A stretch of DNA of 64,000 bases from positions 700,417 to 764,416 of the forward strand of contig KZ627161.1 of the NCBI GenBank assembly GCA_002917775.1. Direction: 5' to 3'. The translations under genes were made by a program, and so were the position numbers. Source of the DNA: Glaciozyma antarctica PI12 (lineage: Eukaryota; Basidiomycota; Microbotryomycetes; Kriegeriales; Camptobasidiaceae). Shown piece by piece: positions 12,115 through 24,189 of the stretch. The first letter of the stretch is position 1; each line of letters opens with the position of its first letter. Below the pieces are notes generated by a model that was not told where the DNA came from, made no database searches, and saw only the letters and a list, made by a program, of their open reading frames with translations.

Positions 12115-15100
12115 TCAACGTTCGGCGCCTGCGTCGTCGATGATACCTTGACGATGCGAAAGCGCGCTGATCTCCGTAACCTTGCCCTCCATCGTCAGCA
12201 ATATCCCAGACGAACGCAGCGAGAACCGACTCGCCTCGCTCCAGAGATGCAGAGCGTGAAGCTTGCTGTACCGCTCGTCCAAAGCATGCGCGAGCTTTCG
12301 AGCTTCCGACTGCATCAACGAACCGTCAGCAAATCCATCGAATACCGCGCGGAGAAAGAAGCGCACGGTATCCTTCCTCGCAGCGATCGACGACGGAGGA
12401 GGTCGCTCGCCGTGGAGCTCCCAGATCCCTTCCGGAGGAGTCATAGGTTCCGGCGACTCGGTCCTCGCTGGCTGAGCGTCTTGCGGTTGAGGACGAGGAG
12501 CGGCCTTCTCCGCTTTCTTGAGGTGCTTGCGAATCCTATGAGCCTCCTCGCGCATCGACTCGGTCAAGTGGTCTGTCGCGCAAGACGTCAGCTTCGGTCG
12601 TAGCGAGTGGAGCGAGAGGAACGCACGCTCTCGTCGCCGGTGGACCTTCTCGTACGTCTTTGAGAAGCGAGCGTCCCAAAGCGCCTCTGCAGATAGACGA
12701 GTTCAGCTTCATTCGCGGCGAAACGGCTTCGCAACTTACTGCCCGCCAAATAACGCTTGACAGGACCCTCCTTGACGAGCCCGATATCCTCAGGATCGAG
12801 GTTAAGGGCAGCGAGCTCCGAAGCTGGCTCCAAAGGCCGCACGACGCCAGTGATGCTGACGCGCTCACGAACCATGTTGTCGACGTAAGGAGGTCGATTG
12901 AACGGGTCGGCAGCGGAGTAGATTGTCTTCTCGATGCCAGGAATTGTCTTCTCCTTCGAAACCTTCGGCTTGGAAAAGTGGCGAGAAAGTGAGGGGCGAA
13001 GGTTGCGAATGCCGCTGCCGACGCTTGAGTTTGAGGTTGATGAGTTGGCGCGATTGGGAGTGGCGGAGGGGGTGGAAGAGGGGGGCGTGGTAGGGGGAGA
13101 TGACGCCGTCGGAGGGAGGGAGGTGGCGGAAGGCGACGACGAGTCGGCCAGGTGTTCGGCGGTCTCGGAGCCGTTCGTGGTCTCGAGAAGTTCCGCGACG
13201 GTCGCCAGCACCGGTTGAGCCTCGAATTCGACCGGGAGCTGGATGCTGCTCGTGTTGGTAGACGACGCTCGTTCGCTTTCCGTCGCGGTGACGAACTTGA
13301 CGAAGCTCGCAATGGCGCGGTAGCAGAACTTGGCGGGCGTCGTGAACGAGAACAGGGGGAGGTCGTGGCAGGCGTCGTCGTAGATCTGCAGATGGACCTG
13401 CGATCACGAACAGAGCGTTAGTTCGTGTGCGTCGGAAGCGGGATGAAGGAGCTGACCTTCGTTGGGCCATACGTTGCAGCCTTGCGCGAACGTTCGGGGT
13501 TGGCGTCGAGAAGAGTCTTGCGGAGAGGGTACGCTGCCGGATTTGCTGCTCGGTGGGCCATCTTCACGTAGCGAAATCAGTGTAGCTCGCACATGAGTGA
13601 GAGTGACGACGCACATAAACAATCTCATCTCGCAAGACCTCCTTGTCTCCGGCCATGACATACAGAGGGGGGAGTCCGCCGAGTGAAGGCTGCCAGACCG
13701 GCGAAACGAAGGGGTACACGAGCTGAACAGCCCGAAATCAGCCTCGCGCATGGAGCAAATAGAGAGCTAGACGTACTTGCTCGTTGGTCGCGTAAAGCTG
13801 AATCTGCGATCGCACTTCGACCTCCTCGCCGTCAATCTTGACCTGGAAGATCTCCGCGACTTCCGCTTTGCCCTCCTCGTGACCCGGAGCTGCTGTCGTG
13901 TTCTCGGCCGCCTGAGGATTCGTCTTTGTCGGATCGCTGGCGCCTTTGGGAGAAGTTGCTGCCGCGAGCTGAGCGGCCTTGGAGTTCGTTCGCCGCAGGA
14001 TTGAGCCGAGAGACCGGCGTTTCCGCTCCTCCTTCGCAGCTTCCTTCTTGTCGTGCGCAGCTTTGAGGCCCGGTAGCGAAGTCTGCTTGTTGGCGCGATT
14101 TTGGAACTCGGCGGGAGGAGGTGGCCAGAGCGTCGAAGGCTTGAAGAGGAATCCATAGGGAGCTGGAGGACAACGGTGAGCGGTGGATCATAAGCTGGGA
14201 GCGGAGCACGTACGAATGACGTCCGTCGCGGTGTTTTGAAGTATAGAAGGGAAGCTGTGGGTGAGGTCTGCGAGGGGAGCAGCGTCAGCGGACGAACGGC
14301 GAGCAGATATCGCTCGACTCACCACACCACGGAGAGATAAGGATAGCTGCACGAGTACAGTGTCAGCTCAGGTAGAATCGTGAGCCAGCAGCTCCCGCAC
14401 TCACCTCCAGCAGGCGCAGGTAGCCCCGAATCTCGAATGAGACATAGTAGGGCGAGGCAGAGTCCTCCTCCGGCGCTGTCGCCAGCAAGTGTAAGCTTTG
14501 CAGGATCGACTGGACGATGCTTGGCTCCGGGAGGTGGGCGAATGAGGTAGAGGTAGGAAGCGAAGGCGTCGGCGACTGCGAAGGTGGGATGCGTCAGAGC
14601 GGAAATTAGATAGGCAGATGCGACCCACGAGCGCAGGGGAAGGGGTACTGGGGAGCAAGACGGTAGTCGATAGCTGTGGTTCTCGTCAGGTCCATTCCGC
14701 GAGATCGCGAGGAACAGACTCGCCGAACGCACGACCCCCAGTCTTTCTTGCGTAACGCCAAATGGAGTACCGGTGCGTGTTGACTGAACCGAAGAAATAA
14801 GCTCCGCCGTGAATATAGAGCATGCATCTACGTGGAAGGAGGCGTAAGCGAGACCTCGCCACCATTTCGCCGTGCGCCACTCACCGCATCTCGTCCATGT
14901 CCGCCGAGTAAGTCTCCTCCTCGCCCTCGAGCGTAGGCTCAGGAGCACTCGTAGCCTCTGAAGCCTTCGGCCCACCGCCCTCCCTCCCCTCCTCCTCCCA
15001 CTTTGCCAGCTGCTCCTTCCCCATCTTCCACCGACGCTTCTCCTTCGCCTTCGCATCCTTCTTCATCTCATGAAGCTTCTCCGCTCGGAGCTTATCCATC

Positions 15101-15784
15101 CCCTCCTCTCCTTCTTCACCTGCGTCCAACCCTTGCCAGTCCTTCTTCATCGAAATCCACTCGCCCTTGACGCCACCCGAACGGTTCGCAGTTCGCTGCC
15201 ACCATTCCCGCCCGCCGATCACAGTCTTCACCTAGTCCCCGAGGCTCTCGTCAGCTCCGCGTTACTCCCTTAGGTATGAAAGCTCCCCACCTCGTCCTCT
15301 CCCAGCGTGTCAATCAGAATCCGGCCAGCGTCGAGGCTGACAGACGCGGGGATGGTCACGCGAATGACGCGAACCCAGAACGGCGAGGGCATGAAGTCTG
15401 CGCCAGCGTAGCTCAGTCCCACCTTCCGACGCTTCAACAAGGGTACACGTACTGTTCCCGAACGCCTGGAGGTCCTCGACCGTGTGGAGAGAGGCCTTGT
15501 CGAAGACTAGCGGAACTGGCGTCAGCAACACGCCGAGAAGCGCTGGAAGAGCCACCGTACAGTTCTTGACGACTGAGAACGCTTCATCAATCAGTAGATT
15601 GTCCCTCGCAGGTCTGCAGCAGCGGCATCGTCAGTCGCATAGCCACAACAGCGGACAGGGGGAAAGCTGCGTACACCTCCTTCGAGATCGTCTTGCGGTG
15701 GGTGAAGTGACGCACAAAGGTGGATGCGATCACTGCTGCTCCGCTCACAACGACTGTGAAGGTGTTGAGGGGAAAGGCGTCCAT
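12115..15784 (-). CDS. HSL-type (hormone-sensitive-lipase-like) alpha/beta hydrolase
   Basis: A large multi-exon esterase/lipase of about 950-1,000 aa. It begins MDAFPLNTFTVVVS with one N-terminal membrane segment (about residues 6-24), then an N-domain ending near GGREWWQRT. A charged linker (GMDKLRAEKLHEMKK) precedes the catalytic fold. The HSL signatures are MLYIHGGAYFFGS (oxyanion hole), IDYRLAPQYPFP, LAGDSAGGGLCLA (nucleophile serine), YVMAGDKEVLRDE (acid) and DDACHDLPLF (histidine). A long polar insert (KKEAAKEERKRRS) separates the nucleophile from the acid residue. A serine/threonine/proline-rich C-terminal extension ends in a basic helix (MREEAHRIRKHLKKAEK). Such proteins hydrolyse acylglycerols or steryl esters at the ER or lipid droplets. 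The first exon-exon joins were chosen because they keep one frame with consensus splice sites. Confidence 0.82.
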
Positions 15785-16057
15785 CGTGCAGGCGCCGGAG
15801 CTTGAGACGTTGGTACGGAGAGTTCGAAGAGGAGGCCGACGGCTGTCGCGCTGGGGTGGCGGAGATGCTGGTGAGGGAGGTCGGAGCTGGCTTTCGAGGA
15901 GGTGGTCGTGTTGTAAGTTGAGGTGGAAGGTTGGTAGAAGAGAGCCAACGCCGAGTGGCCGAGGGACCATGGACTCCTCGAGGAGAGCAAGGTCTTTCCT
16001 CCTCTCCCTCGCGACTTCTCCAGACTCTCGCCTAGCAACTCTGCTCGTGGTGTCAGC

Positions 16058-17913
16058 ATGGCGTCCAAGCTCCCCCGACCTCGCCTGAACGCGATGAATA
16101 GCGCCAGCGCGTCCTCCCTCCTGGAACAACATTCGACTCTCCTCCGCGCACTGCACTACCCGACGGAGGACACAGCAAGGTTACGACACGGTCAAGCTTG
16201 GGTGGAGGAGAGCGAAGTGGCAAGAGAGCTTGTCGACTGGACGAGGGAGGCGTTCGCATCAGCATTGGAGGAGATCAGTGTCGAGCGGGAGGAGCGGGAG
16301 CTGTGAGTCCAGTCAGCGAGGGCGGAGCAGGAGTGGAGCTGATACATGGTTTCAGCTTTGATTCAGCTCTGCGCTACAAGCTCGTCAACCCCGTGCCTTC
16401 GCGTGGCGGGCCAGCGGGCGACGACATTGAACCCGCCGCGTTCCTCTTCTCGCAGGACTACCACACCCCGTCCGAGCTGAGGAAGATCCAGGAGCAGAAC
16501 GAGGCATCGCGGCAACTTCTCCACAAGCAGAACTCGCTGAACGCTGAGCGACACGCTATCTTGTCGTGCGTCGTCCCTACGTCTTCGCAGCCGCGTCCGC
16601 TGACCCACGACGCAGCTCTCAACTGGCTGCACTGAACAAACGCAGCTCCGACTCTCAGCACACGCTTGATGATCTGGATCCCATCATGGCGGCAGCGGAC
16701 GCCGATCTGACCGACAGCACTCAATTGGTACGCAGCTAACACTCGTTGCATCCTCCCGACTCAGCTAACTCGCTTGCCGCAGCTAAAGAGCTCTATAGGA
16801 AGAGCATCACAGCGCTTACGTCGAGGCTCTGTCCTTCGAACTTCCAACTCCCTCCTCCTCGCCGCATTCGCTCGCCTCGCACACCCACACCATCCTATCT
16901 CTCTCCTCCGACTTCTCCTCCCTCCTTTCCTCCCTCGCTTCCCTCAATCCAACAACCTCCTCCTTCCCACCACCTCCTCTCGACGAGTTGGAAATTGAAT
17001 CACTCGCGAAGCTCATCGCCCAGCTCGAAACGACCATCGGATCACCGCCTGGCGAGAGTCCGGACGATACCGAATCGCTTTCTGTCGAGGAGCTTCGCGA
17101 GATTCTTAATCAAAAGCGGAGAGAATTGTCGTTGGTGGAGAGTGGTGCGGGGATCGTGCCTTCGATACGGGAAGCGAGCATACTGGAGGAGGTGGACGCC
17201 GCGCGGAGGGAGCACCACCTTGTTGAGGTGCAGCGGTCAGCTCGAGGTCTTTCAGAGGTACGTATCTCACTTTTTCTTCTTCTCCTTTTCGCGCTCATCA
17301 AATGTTCGCAGATGAAGGCCTACCTCGAACGAGAACTCGCGATCCTCATCTCGGCGCACAACGCCCTCGCAGCGACGCTCGAAACGAGCTCAGAGATGAC
17401 CGCCTTCGCAAAAGCACTACTCCACCTCCTCGACGAGCTTTCTTTACTTCCACCATCGGCCTCTCCACTCGCACCATCGAAGAAGAAGGATACGCGGCCG
17501 GAGCGAGACCTGCTGCGAGCTGTGGCTTCGCTTTCGAAGACGCCTCTCCTCAGCCTGCAAGATCTTCAAGCGTCTATCGATGGCGTCCAAGACGCTTTTG
17601 CCAGTCGACTCGGCAAGGGTCAAGCCACAATCGCAGCCGAGTACGTCTCCTCGCTGTCCTCGCTTCGCACGCACTGACACCTCCTTGCAGCACCACCTCG
17701 CAGTCCCTCCTTCGCGCACATCTACACCTGTACTCTCCGACTCAGATCCTTTATCCGACTTCTCCAGCTCTCGAAACGCTACTCGGCAAGGCTGTCCTCC
17801 GAGAGCAGGAGGCGAAAGCGGCGCTCTCGAGTGTAGCGGCGCGCGAGGCGGAGCTGTCGGTTACGGAGCGAGATTCGCTCAAGCGGTTAGATATGCTATT
17901 AAAAGAGGTCTGA
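16058..17913 (+). CDS. Coiled-coil protein, possibly augmin HAUS3-like
   Basis: About 500 aa in seven exons from ATG 16058 to TGA 17911-17913. The N-terminus (SLLEQHSTLLRALHYP, then ARELVDWTREAF) precedes a long helical region: ELRKIQEQNEASRQLLHKQ, an LNAERHAILS helix and DDLDPIMAAADADL. After a serine/proline-rich loop comes ELEIESLAKLIAQLETTI and a C-terminal coiled coil (AREAELSVTERDSLKRLD). The order of a small N-terminal fold, then 'leading acidic residues plus coiled coil', then YVEAL resembles the HAUS3 subunit of the augmin complex, which recruits gamma-tubulin to spindle microtubules. That resemblance is weak and from memory. The 16.7-kb intron is best placed so that the acceptor is ctctatag before EEHHSAYVEAL. 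It is divergent from the lipase gene, 273 bp apart. Confidence 0.55.
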
Positions 17914-17944
17914 ATCCAGCGCAAGAGAGGAGAGAGAGAGAGCC

Positions 17945-20175
17945 TTGATCGTCGAGAAAAGAAGACCCCCCTGTCTCAAGCCTCACTGGTCTGCGCTCGC
18001 TTTCGCTCCTTCCTCCTCCCACTTCGACCGCTCCTCCGCCTTCTCGGGCTATCGCCTGCAGTCCAGACCACTTATTCCTCTACGACAGCCCAGCATCTCC
18101 CCTCCAGCCGACTACCTCCCTCTCTCCCGGCTCGACCACGAGCTCGGAGAGGAGGACTCCAACCTCACCCCCGGCCTCCACCTCTCTCACTCCCCCCTTC
18201 CCATCCTCCAGCGCCACGCGCACCCTCTCCTCGGTACACTTGCGGCGTTCCTCCTTCTCGCACTACTGTTATGGCCGCCTGGGAGGAAGGAGGGATGGAG
18301 GGAGGGGTTGACGGTCGAGTATCCTGAGGTGGGGAAGGCGCGAGGGCCGTTATCGGTGGTGGAGCTGAGAGAGATGGTAGGGCGGGATGCCAAGTTTCTG
18401 GCGAAGCAGAGGTGCGTTCGGACTCTGGAAGAGCGAGGAGCTGCTGCTGATGCGAGGACCTAGTGGGGCGAGCTATGGGTACAACAACGTTCGGTACATG
18501 CTCGAGACTACGCTGCTGTGGGGTGCGTACTCCGAGGGAAGGAAGGTGGAGGACTGGAACTGATGCTGTGAGGCCGCAGCGAAGCTACTTGACCGCGTCC
18601 CAGTTATCCCAGCTGCGATATGGGCTCGGAGTTGTGCAGTTGACAGGTGCGCTTTCTCCTAACGGCGTGAAGGGAAGGCGCTAATCAGCGGGACTGCAGC
18701 GAGACGTGCACGAAGTACTCGCTCGAGCACTTTGTCGACCGCAACGCGCCTGAACACCACCTCGACGTGACCTGGAACGAGGACGGGGAGATCTGGAAGG
18801 TCGCTATCGAGGTGAGCTTTTCTTCTACGCCACCGTATGCCAATCTCATCGCTCCTCCTCGCAGGAATTCCTCGACCTCCCACACCTTCGAGCGACCTAC
18901 GGCCCCGTCCTCACTCTCGAGGAATTCTACACGCTCAACGGCCTCAACATGTCCCTGATTCACATCTCCGGCCACATCCAACACGCTCTCCCCGAGCTCG
19001 TCTCCCCTCTCACCATCGCCGTCTCACCGAACGACGAGTTCGAGCCTCCTCACGCGGTGCGAATCGACGCGATTCCGAGGCACACTGAAGCAGAGGAGGA
19101 GCAAATAGGAGGGGCTTTGAGCGAGAAGGTTCGAGGATTGATGGGTGGACGGAGGGTCTGGACGGAGGAGCAGGCGCGGAGAGGGATCGAGGAGGCCGGG
19201 GAGTTTGTGGGCGAGGGGGAGGATGCGCTGGTAGTGGCTGCGAAGTACGCTGGACTTGCACCCGTATACACTTTCAGCGACGAGTGCGTCGTCCTTCTTC
19301 TTTGTGGTGAAGTGGCCTAACCCCTTCGCAGAGTGATCATGAACAAGGCCCTCGCAACCCCTTCGACCGAATTCGCCCCCTTCTCTTCCCTCCAATACCT
19401 TCAATACCTTCTCCACGACCGAACTTCTCCACGACCGAACCCTAGCCTCGTTCTTCCCAGGAGCGTACCACGACCAACGCAAGCCCGGCACGATCCGTTT
19501 CGGAACTCCCGAAGCGCGAGACGATTTCGCTCGCATGGGGAGGGACGCGATTCGACCGCCTGCTGGGATCATAGAGCTTGGGGAAGTACTGAGTGCGAGG
19601 ATGGGGGAGTTGAGCGGGGGAAGAAAGTGGGTGGCGGCGCACATGCGACGCGGAGATTTCATCAACATTGGCTGGAGCCCGTGAGTTTCTCTCGTCGTCC
19701 GAGTAGGCGGGGAGCTGATTCAAACCGGCGCGCAGGGACAAGGACCCGAGGGTGCATTTGGCCAAGACGCGAAAAGCGCTGAACGAAGGTATCGAGGAGC
19801 TCGCACACCACTTCCCCGCCTCCTCCCTCCCCCTCTCCACAGACCCGTACGCTCCTCTCCTCCCTCCTCCTACCTCGCTAACCCCCTCGCAGGTTCTACC
19901 TCGCAACCGACGAAGAAGATCCCTCCGCTCTCGCCTTCTACCGCAACTCAGGTGCTCTCCTCCTCTCGGACCTGATGACACCCACCCCTGCCCAGTCGCT
20001 CGGGTGGCAAGCGAGTTTCACGGACCTCCTGGCGCTCGTAGAGCAGCAGGTACTGGCGGGGGCGGATATGTTCGTGGGATCCAAGATGAGTTCGACGAGT
20101 GGCGGGGCGATCAATTATCGCATTGCGAGGGGGAAGGAGAGGTGGAGTTGGAGGTTGTTGGGAACGGACCCTTGA
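17945..20175 (+). CDS. O-fucosyltransferase-like type II membrane protein (frame broken by a tandem duplication)
   Basis: A Golgi-type glycosyltransferase of about 590 aa. A cytosolic N-terminal tail is followed by one membrane anchor (LLGTLAAFLLLALLLWPPG), then a lumenal domain. The lumenal domain shows GASYGYNNVRYMLETT, VPVIPAAIWARSC, LTLEEFYTLNGLN, the nucleotide-sugar motif AAHMRRGDF, FYLATDEED, and the C-terminal LVEQQVLAGADMFVGS. These are hallmarks of the GDP-fucose protein O-fucosyltransferase superfamily, where HxRRGD(F) binds GDP-fucose. Two oddities stand out. First, the first coding exon has no in-frame ATG, so the start given is only where the frame opens after the preceding gene. 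Second, a 16-bp tandem duplication at 19409-19440 shifts the frame between LLHDRT and ASFFPGAYHDQ, so the gene as written cannot make a full-length enzyme. Eight or so short introns are otherwise intact. Confidence 0.7.
19409..19440. repeat. 16-bp perfect tandem duplication in a coding exon
   Basis: The unit ttctccacgaccgaac is present twice, directly after a 9-bp tandem pair (caatacctt twice, coding QYLQYL). The 16-bp extra copy changes the reading frame of the O-fucosyltransferase-like gene. With a single copy the two conserved halves of the protein are in the same frame. Confidence 0.9.
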
Positions 20176-20326
20176 TTGTTTGGAATAGATTCGATGTGGT
20201 GCTGGGACGATCTCTCTGCGTGAGCGGTGCGCCGCTCTCCCTCTCGTAGTTCAGGAAGCAGTAGCGATCACCTCCTCCTGAACGAAAGCTGCTGATCCAA
20301 CAAGCGTACATTCCTCAACACGGCGT

Positions 20327-21708
20327 TTACGAGACCGCTCGCTGCTGCCTCCTCATAGCGATCTGGTGCACCAAAACGATCACAAGCTCCATCCTGCCCC
20401 AACGCACTCAGTCCTCGCTTGCAACCCTCAGGCCAAAAATTGCTCACCTCTCCTTGATAGTCATCTTGACTCCCTCGCTTAAGAACCCCTTGACGAGCTG
20501 TCCCTCGAGTCCAGCGTACCTTTGTGCACGTCAGCTCGATCCGGTCGAACGAAGGATGAGAGGAGCGTACATCCCAGTAAGTCCTTCACACTGGATCGTC
20601 TTGGCGAAGACGTCGTAGTTGGAACGGAAGAGACGCCGGCCGGAGGAACTCTTGAACTGGAGTCGAGTCTGCGGAGCGAAGGGGGCGTTAGGTCGTGCGA
20701 GAGCGCGTGGTGGCTAGGCGAACCTTGGAGAGGATAAGAGGGTACATGATTGCCGAAGCTGCGGGAGTTTGAGCGGTCAGCGGTAGGATGGAAGCGAGCT
20801 TGAGGTGGACGTACCGATCGAGGAAGCGAAAGCGCTCGTGAGGAAGGTCTGCGCCGGCGTGGGGTGCTCCTGGTGGCGCAGAGGAATGACGGCTCGCTTG
20901 AAAACGTCAAAGAGGTAAAACGTGATGGCGGGGTTCGTCGTCTACGCCAGGAAGTGTGATTAGTATTTCCTCGCGCCCGAGATAAAAAAGCGGCGCACGA
21001 GGAGAATCGAAGATTTGAATCCTGCGAAGCTCAATCAGTTTTGCAATCTCAACGACACAGTCAAATCGCGACTTACCACTCCAGAAACCCGTCCATCCCT
21101 TATCTGCGTAAATATCCCTCGCGATATCGAGCGTCGTCGGGGCCGAGCCGTACGGAGAGTCCTCGTCGTCCGAGCTGTCCGCCGCTTCCTCCTTCTCCTC
21201 CGCTCCCTCCACCTTGGATTTCGTCGCCGTAGCCGTCTGCATCCTCACGGTAATGTTGGAGAGCGGCGACACGACTCCCTTTGCGACGACTCCCGCCAGG
21301 CATCCCACGAGCAACTCCTCGACCGCCGAGAGGAGGACCGATTTCGCCGAGGGATTCTTGCGCGCCTTGCGTTCGAGAAGGAATTTGTGAAGGAGCGAGT
21401 AGGAGAAGAAATACAGGAAGTTTGAAAGGGCCGTCGAGAGCGAGTCGGGGAGGATGCCTCGGAAGAAGGCGCTCGCTCCCTCCTCCTTGAGGATGGTGCG
21501 GATGGCGGAGAGGAGAGAGCCGTAAGGAGATACTGCGATGGTTCAGCCTGAGCTCTTCAATGGTGATACTGAACGCACCTGTTCCCTTCGTGCTCCTCGC
21601 CGTCTGCATCCTCGTCGTCAAGACATCGAGCGGGTAGAGGAGCGAGTTGGAGACGACAGCCCCGATAGCTCCTGTCGCCTGTGCGAGTGGTGGAAGTGAG
21701 GACGCCAG
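20327..21708 (-). CDS. ANT1: Peroxisomal adenine nucleotide / PMP47-type carrier
   Basis: A member of the mitochondrial carrier superfamily (SLC25) of about 360 aa. The first repeat reads SLPPLAQATGAIGAVVSN then LLYPLDVLTTRMQTA (PxD signature). The second has GCLAGVVAKGVVSPLSNITVRMQTA and is followed by an acidic insert (EEKEEAADSSDDEDSPYG). The third has SAFASSIASAIMYPLILSKTRLQ. The LPPLAQA start and the C-terminal TIKERMEL match the peroxisomal ATP carrier group (yeast Ant1, Candida PMP47, human PMP34), which exchanges ATP for AMP so that fatty acids can be activated inside peroxisomes. The last exon, after an intron starting gtgagcaatt, ends at the stop at 20327-20329. No ATG exists at the expected start; the conserved N-terminus begins at CTG 21708 (context aagCTGg). 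An unseen upstream exon is the alternative. Confidence 0.75.
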
Positions 21709-21855
21709 CTTGGTGGTGCTTTCAGAGCGCAAGTGCGGGGGAAGGTCCGTGACGCGTTGAGCTTTAATAAATTCCCGCGATATTGAATTAAGATTGTAAG
21801 TACTTAACAACACCACGTGCTACGCTCCCCTTACTCGGCCCTGCTTCCCCCCCAG

Positions 21856-23910
21856 ATGCTGCTCCTCAGCCTGCTCCTCAGCCTACTAGCAGGTGCCCTA
21901 GCGACTGCCAAACCCGCACTCACCAGCTTCCAACTCCAGAGGAGCGTACCCTCTCTCCCTCTCGGCCTCTTTCGCCATCTCCGCTCCCTCGAAACCTCCA
22001 GTCTACAGGACGTCTCCTCGCACGCCGACCAGCTCACCTTCTCCGTCCCATCACCTTCCTCCCTCTACACCGCCCACACCTTCGACCAGCTCGTATCGCA
22101 CGATCCTAACGTCCCTGCGCCGTCGGAACACGCGACCTTCAAGCAACGGTACTGGTTCGACGCGACGTACTACAGGCCCGGAGGACCAGTCCTCCTGCTC
22201 GATGGTGGAGAGACGGACGGGGAAGGACGGCTGCCTTTCTTGAAGGAGGGCATCCTGCAGATCTTGAGCCAGGCGACGGGAGGGATTGGGTACGTTGCGC
22301 TCGAGGTGCGGGAGGGACTGGGAGCTCACGCCTGCTTGCAGTGTAGTGTTTGAGCATCGGTACTACGGCAAGAGCTTTCCTGTCGACAATCTCACCACCG
22401 ACAGCTTCCGCGTTCGTCTCTTTCACTTCGCGAGGTCCGCACGCGCTGACCGTCCCTTCGCAGTACCTCACGACGATGCAGTCGCTCCAGGATTCGGCAC
22501 ACTTTGCGAAGAATGTCGTCTTCCCGGGTCTCGAGGACAAGGAGCTCACGTCGCCGCACGCTGCGTGGCTTTATTACGGTGGAAGCTACGCTGGAGCCAA
22601 GGCTGCTTTCGCTCGCAAGCTGTTCCCCGAGGTCTGGTGGGGAGTGATTGCGAGTTCAGCAGTAACGGCGGCGATCATCGACTTCTGGGAGTACTACGAG
22701 GTGAGTCCTTGTTTTACAATCTTGAGCGTCTGCTAACCACTCTCGACAGCCAATTCGGATCTCCGCACCTCCCGCCTGCAGCTCTCTCCTCATCAACCAC
22801 ACCTCCGTGATCGACGAGCTCCTCGCTTTCTCGAACCCTCTCGTCACCTCCTCCCTCAAGTCTTTCTTCGGCCTGCCCAACATCACCCTCGACACCGATT
22901 TCGTCAATGCGCTCCACATCCCGCTCGGATCCTGGCAAGGACGGAACTGGGACGACTCGGTTGGGAGTAACGAGTTCTTTAACTTTTGTGATGCGATCAC
23001 GGAGGGACTCGAGGAGGAGCACACGAGCGAGGCGTCGATTCTCGTTCGAGCGATCAGGAACATCTTCCCCAGCTTCCCTAGCGACCCGAGGAAGGCCTTC
23101 GCTTCGTTCTCGGCGTACGCGGGATACGTCAAGGAGAATATTGCGAGCATGTGTCCCAAGGGAGTGGCGCAGGACGACTGCTTTGGGACGGACGTATATG
23201 AAGGCGATGATCTCTCGGAGGCGCCGTGGAAGAGCTGGTCCTACCAGTTCTGCACTGGCGAGTCCTTCCTCGCTTCCTTGTGAGCTGTGCTGATGTTTTG
23301 GACGATTAGAATGGGGCTACTTTATCGGAAGCGCGCCCGAAGGACATCCTTCGCTCGTCTCTTCTCTCATCACGCCCGGCTATACTGGCCAGATCTGCCG
23401 CAAGGCCTTCCCTGACGGCGAGCTCAACCGTGCGTTCTCGTTCCTAGCACTCTAATGCATGGCGCTGACTCCGTTCCGCTCACAGGCGTTCCCGCTCAAC
23501 CCAATGTCACCGAGATCAACCAGTGGGGCTCCCTCGAGCTCTCCTACCCCCGCCTCGCCTTTATCGACGGCAGCGAAGATCGTGCGTTCTCCCCCTCCTC
23601 CCCTGCATCTCTACTGAGCGTTCTCTTTCGCAGCCTGGCTCTACGCGACTCCTCATTCTCCCAACGCCAAGAACCCGAAGCGCAAGGACACCCTCAAGCG
23701 GCCGTTCAAGCTCATTCCCGGCGGCGTACGTCCTCTCCACCGCTTCTCGAACTTCGCTCACCCTCCTCGCAGGTGCATCATTGGGATGAGAACGGTCGAC
23801 TGGATGGAGATGTGCCTACTGCGATCCTGGCGGTGCACGAGGACGAGATCCATTTCGTTCAGGCTTGGATGAAGGAGTGGCGGGAGAAGGGACAATGGAA
23901 GGCGGAGTGA
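21856..23910 (+). CDS. Secreted serine peptidase, family S28 (Pro-X carboxypeptidase type)
   Basis: About 575 aa in seven exons from ATG 21856 to TGA 23908-23910. The N-terminus is a clear signal peptide (MLLLSLLLSLLAGALATA). The S28 architecture follows: FKQRYWFDATYY, GGPVLLLDGGETDGEG, EHRYYGKSFPV, then the nucleophile elbow LYYGGSYAGA with the catalytic serine. After the helical SKS domain come the acid (FIDGSEDPWLYAT) and the histidine (GGVHHWDENG), which complete a Ser-Asp-His triad. Family members are secreted or vacuolar enzymes that cleave Pro-Xaa bonds near peptide ends (lysosomal PRCP, DPP2, Aspergillus prolyl endoprotease). Several cysteines and NxT/S sequons fit secretion. A nutritional protease role is the simplest reading. 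It is head-to-head with the carrier gene, 147 bp between starts. Confidence 0.92.
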
Positions 23911-24189
23911 GTGGAATCGAGTTGCGAGATTGAGAGATCGGTAGATCGACTTCGGCGATCTCGTGCCGAACTCCGCGGCGTTTTTGTGGTCCGTGCGCGT
24001 GAGAAAGGTGACGACTTGGGACGGCGAGGACGACTTTCTCTCCTCCCATCCACCGCGACTCTGCGTCCTTTCTGCAGCTTCCTTGCAGCTCCAGCATCCC
24101 TCCGCCAGACCGCCTCCCGACCTCCATCGCTCCCTCCCTCCAGCTCCTCTTCCAGCTCCGCCTCCCTCCCTCCCTCCATCTCCCACCGC

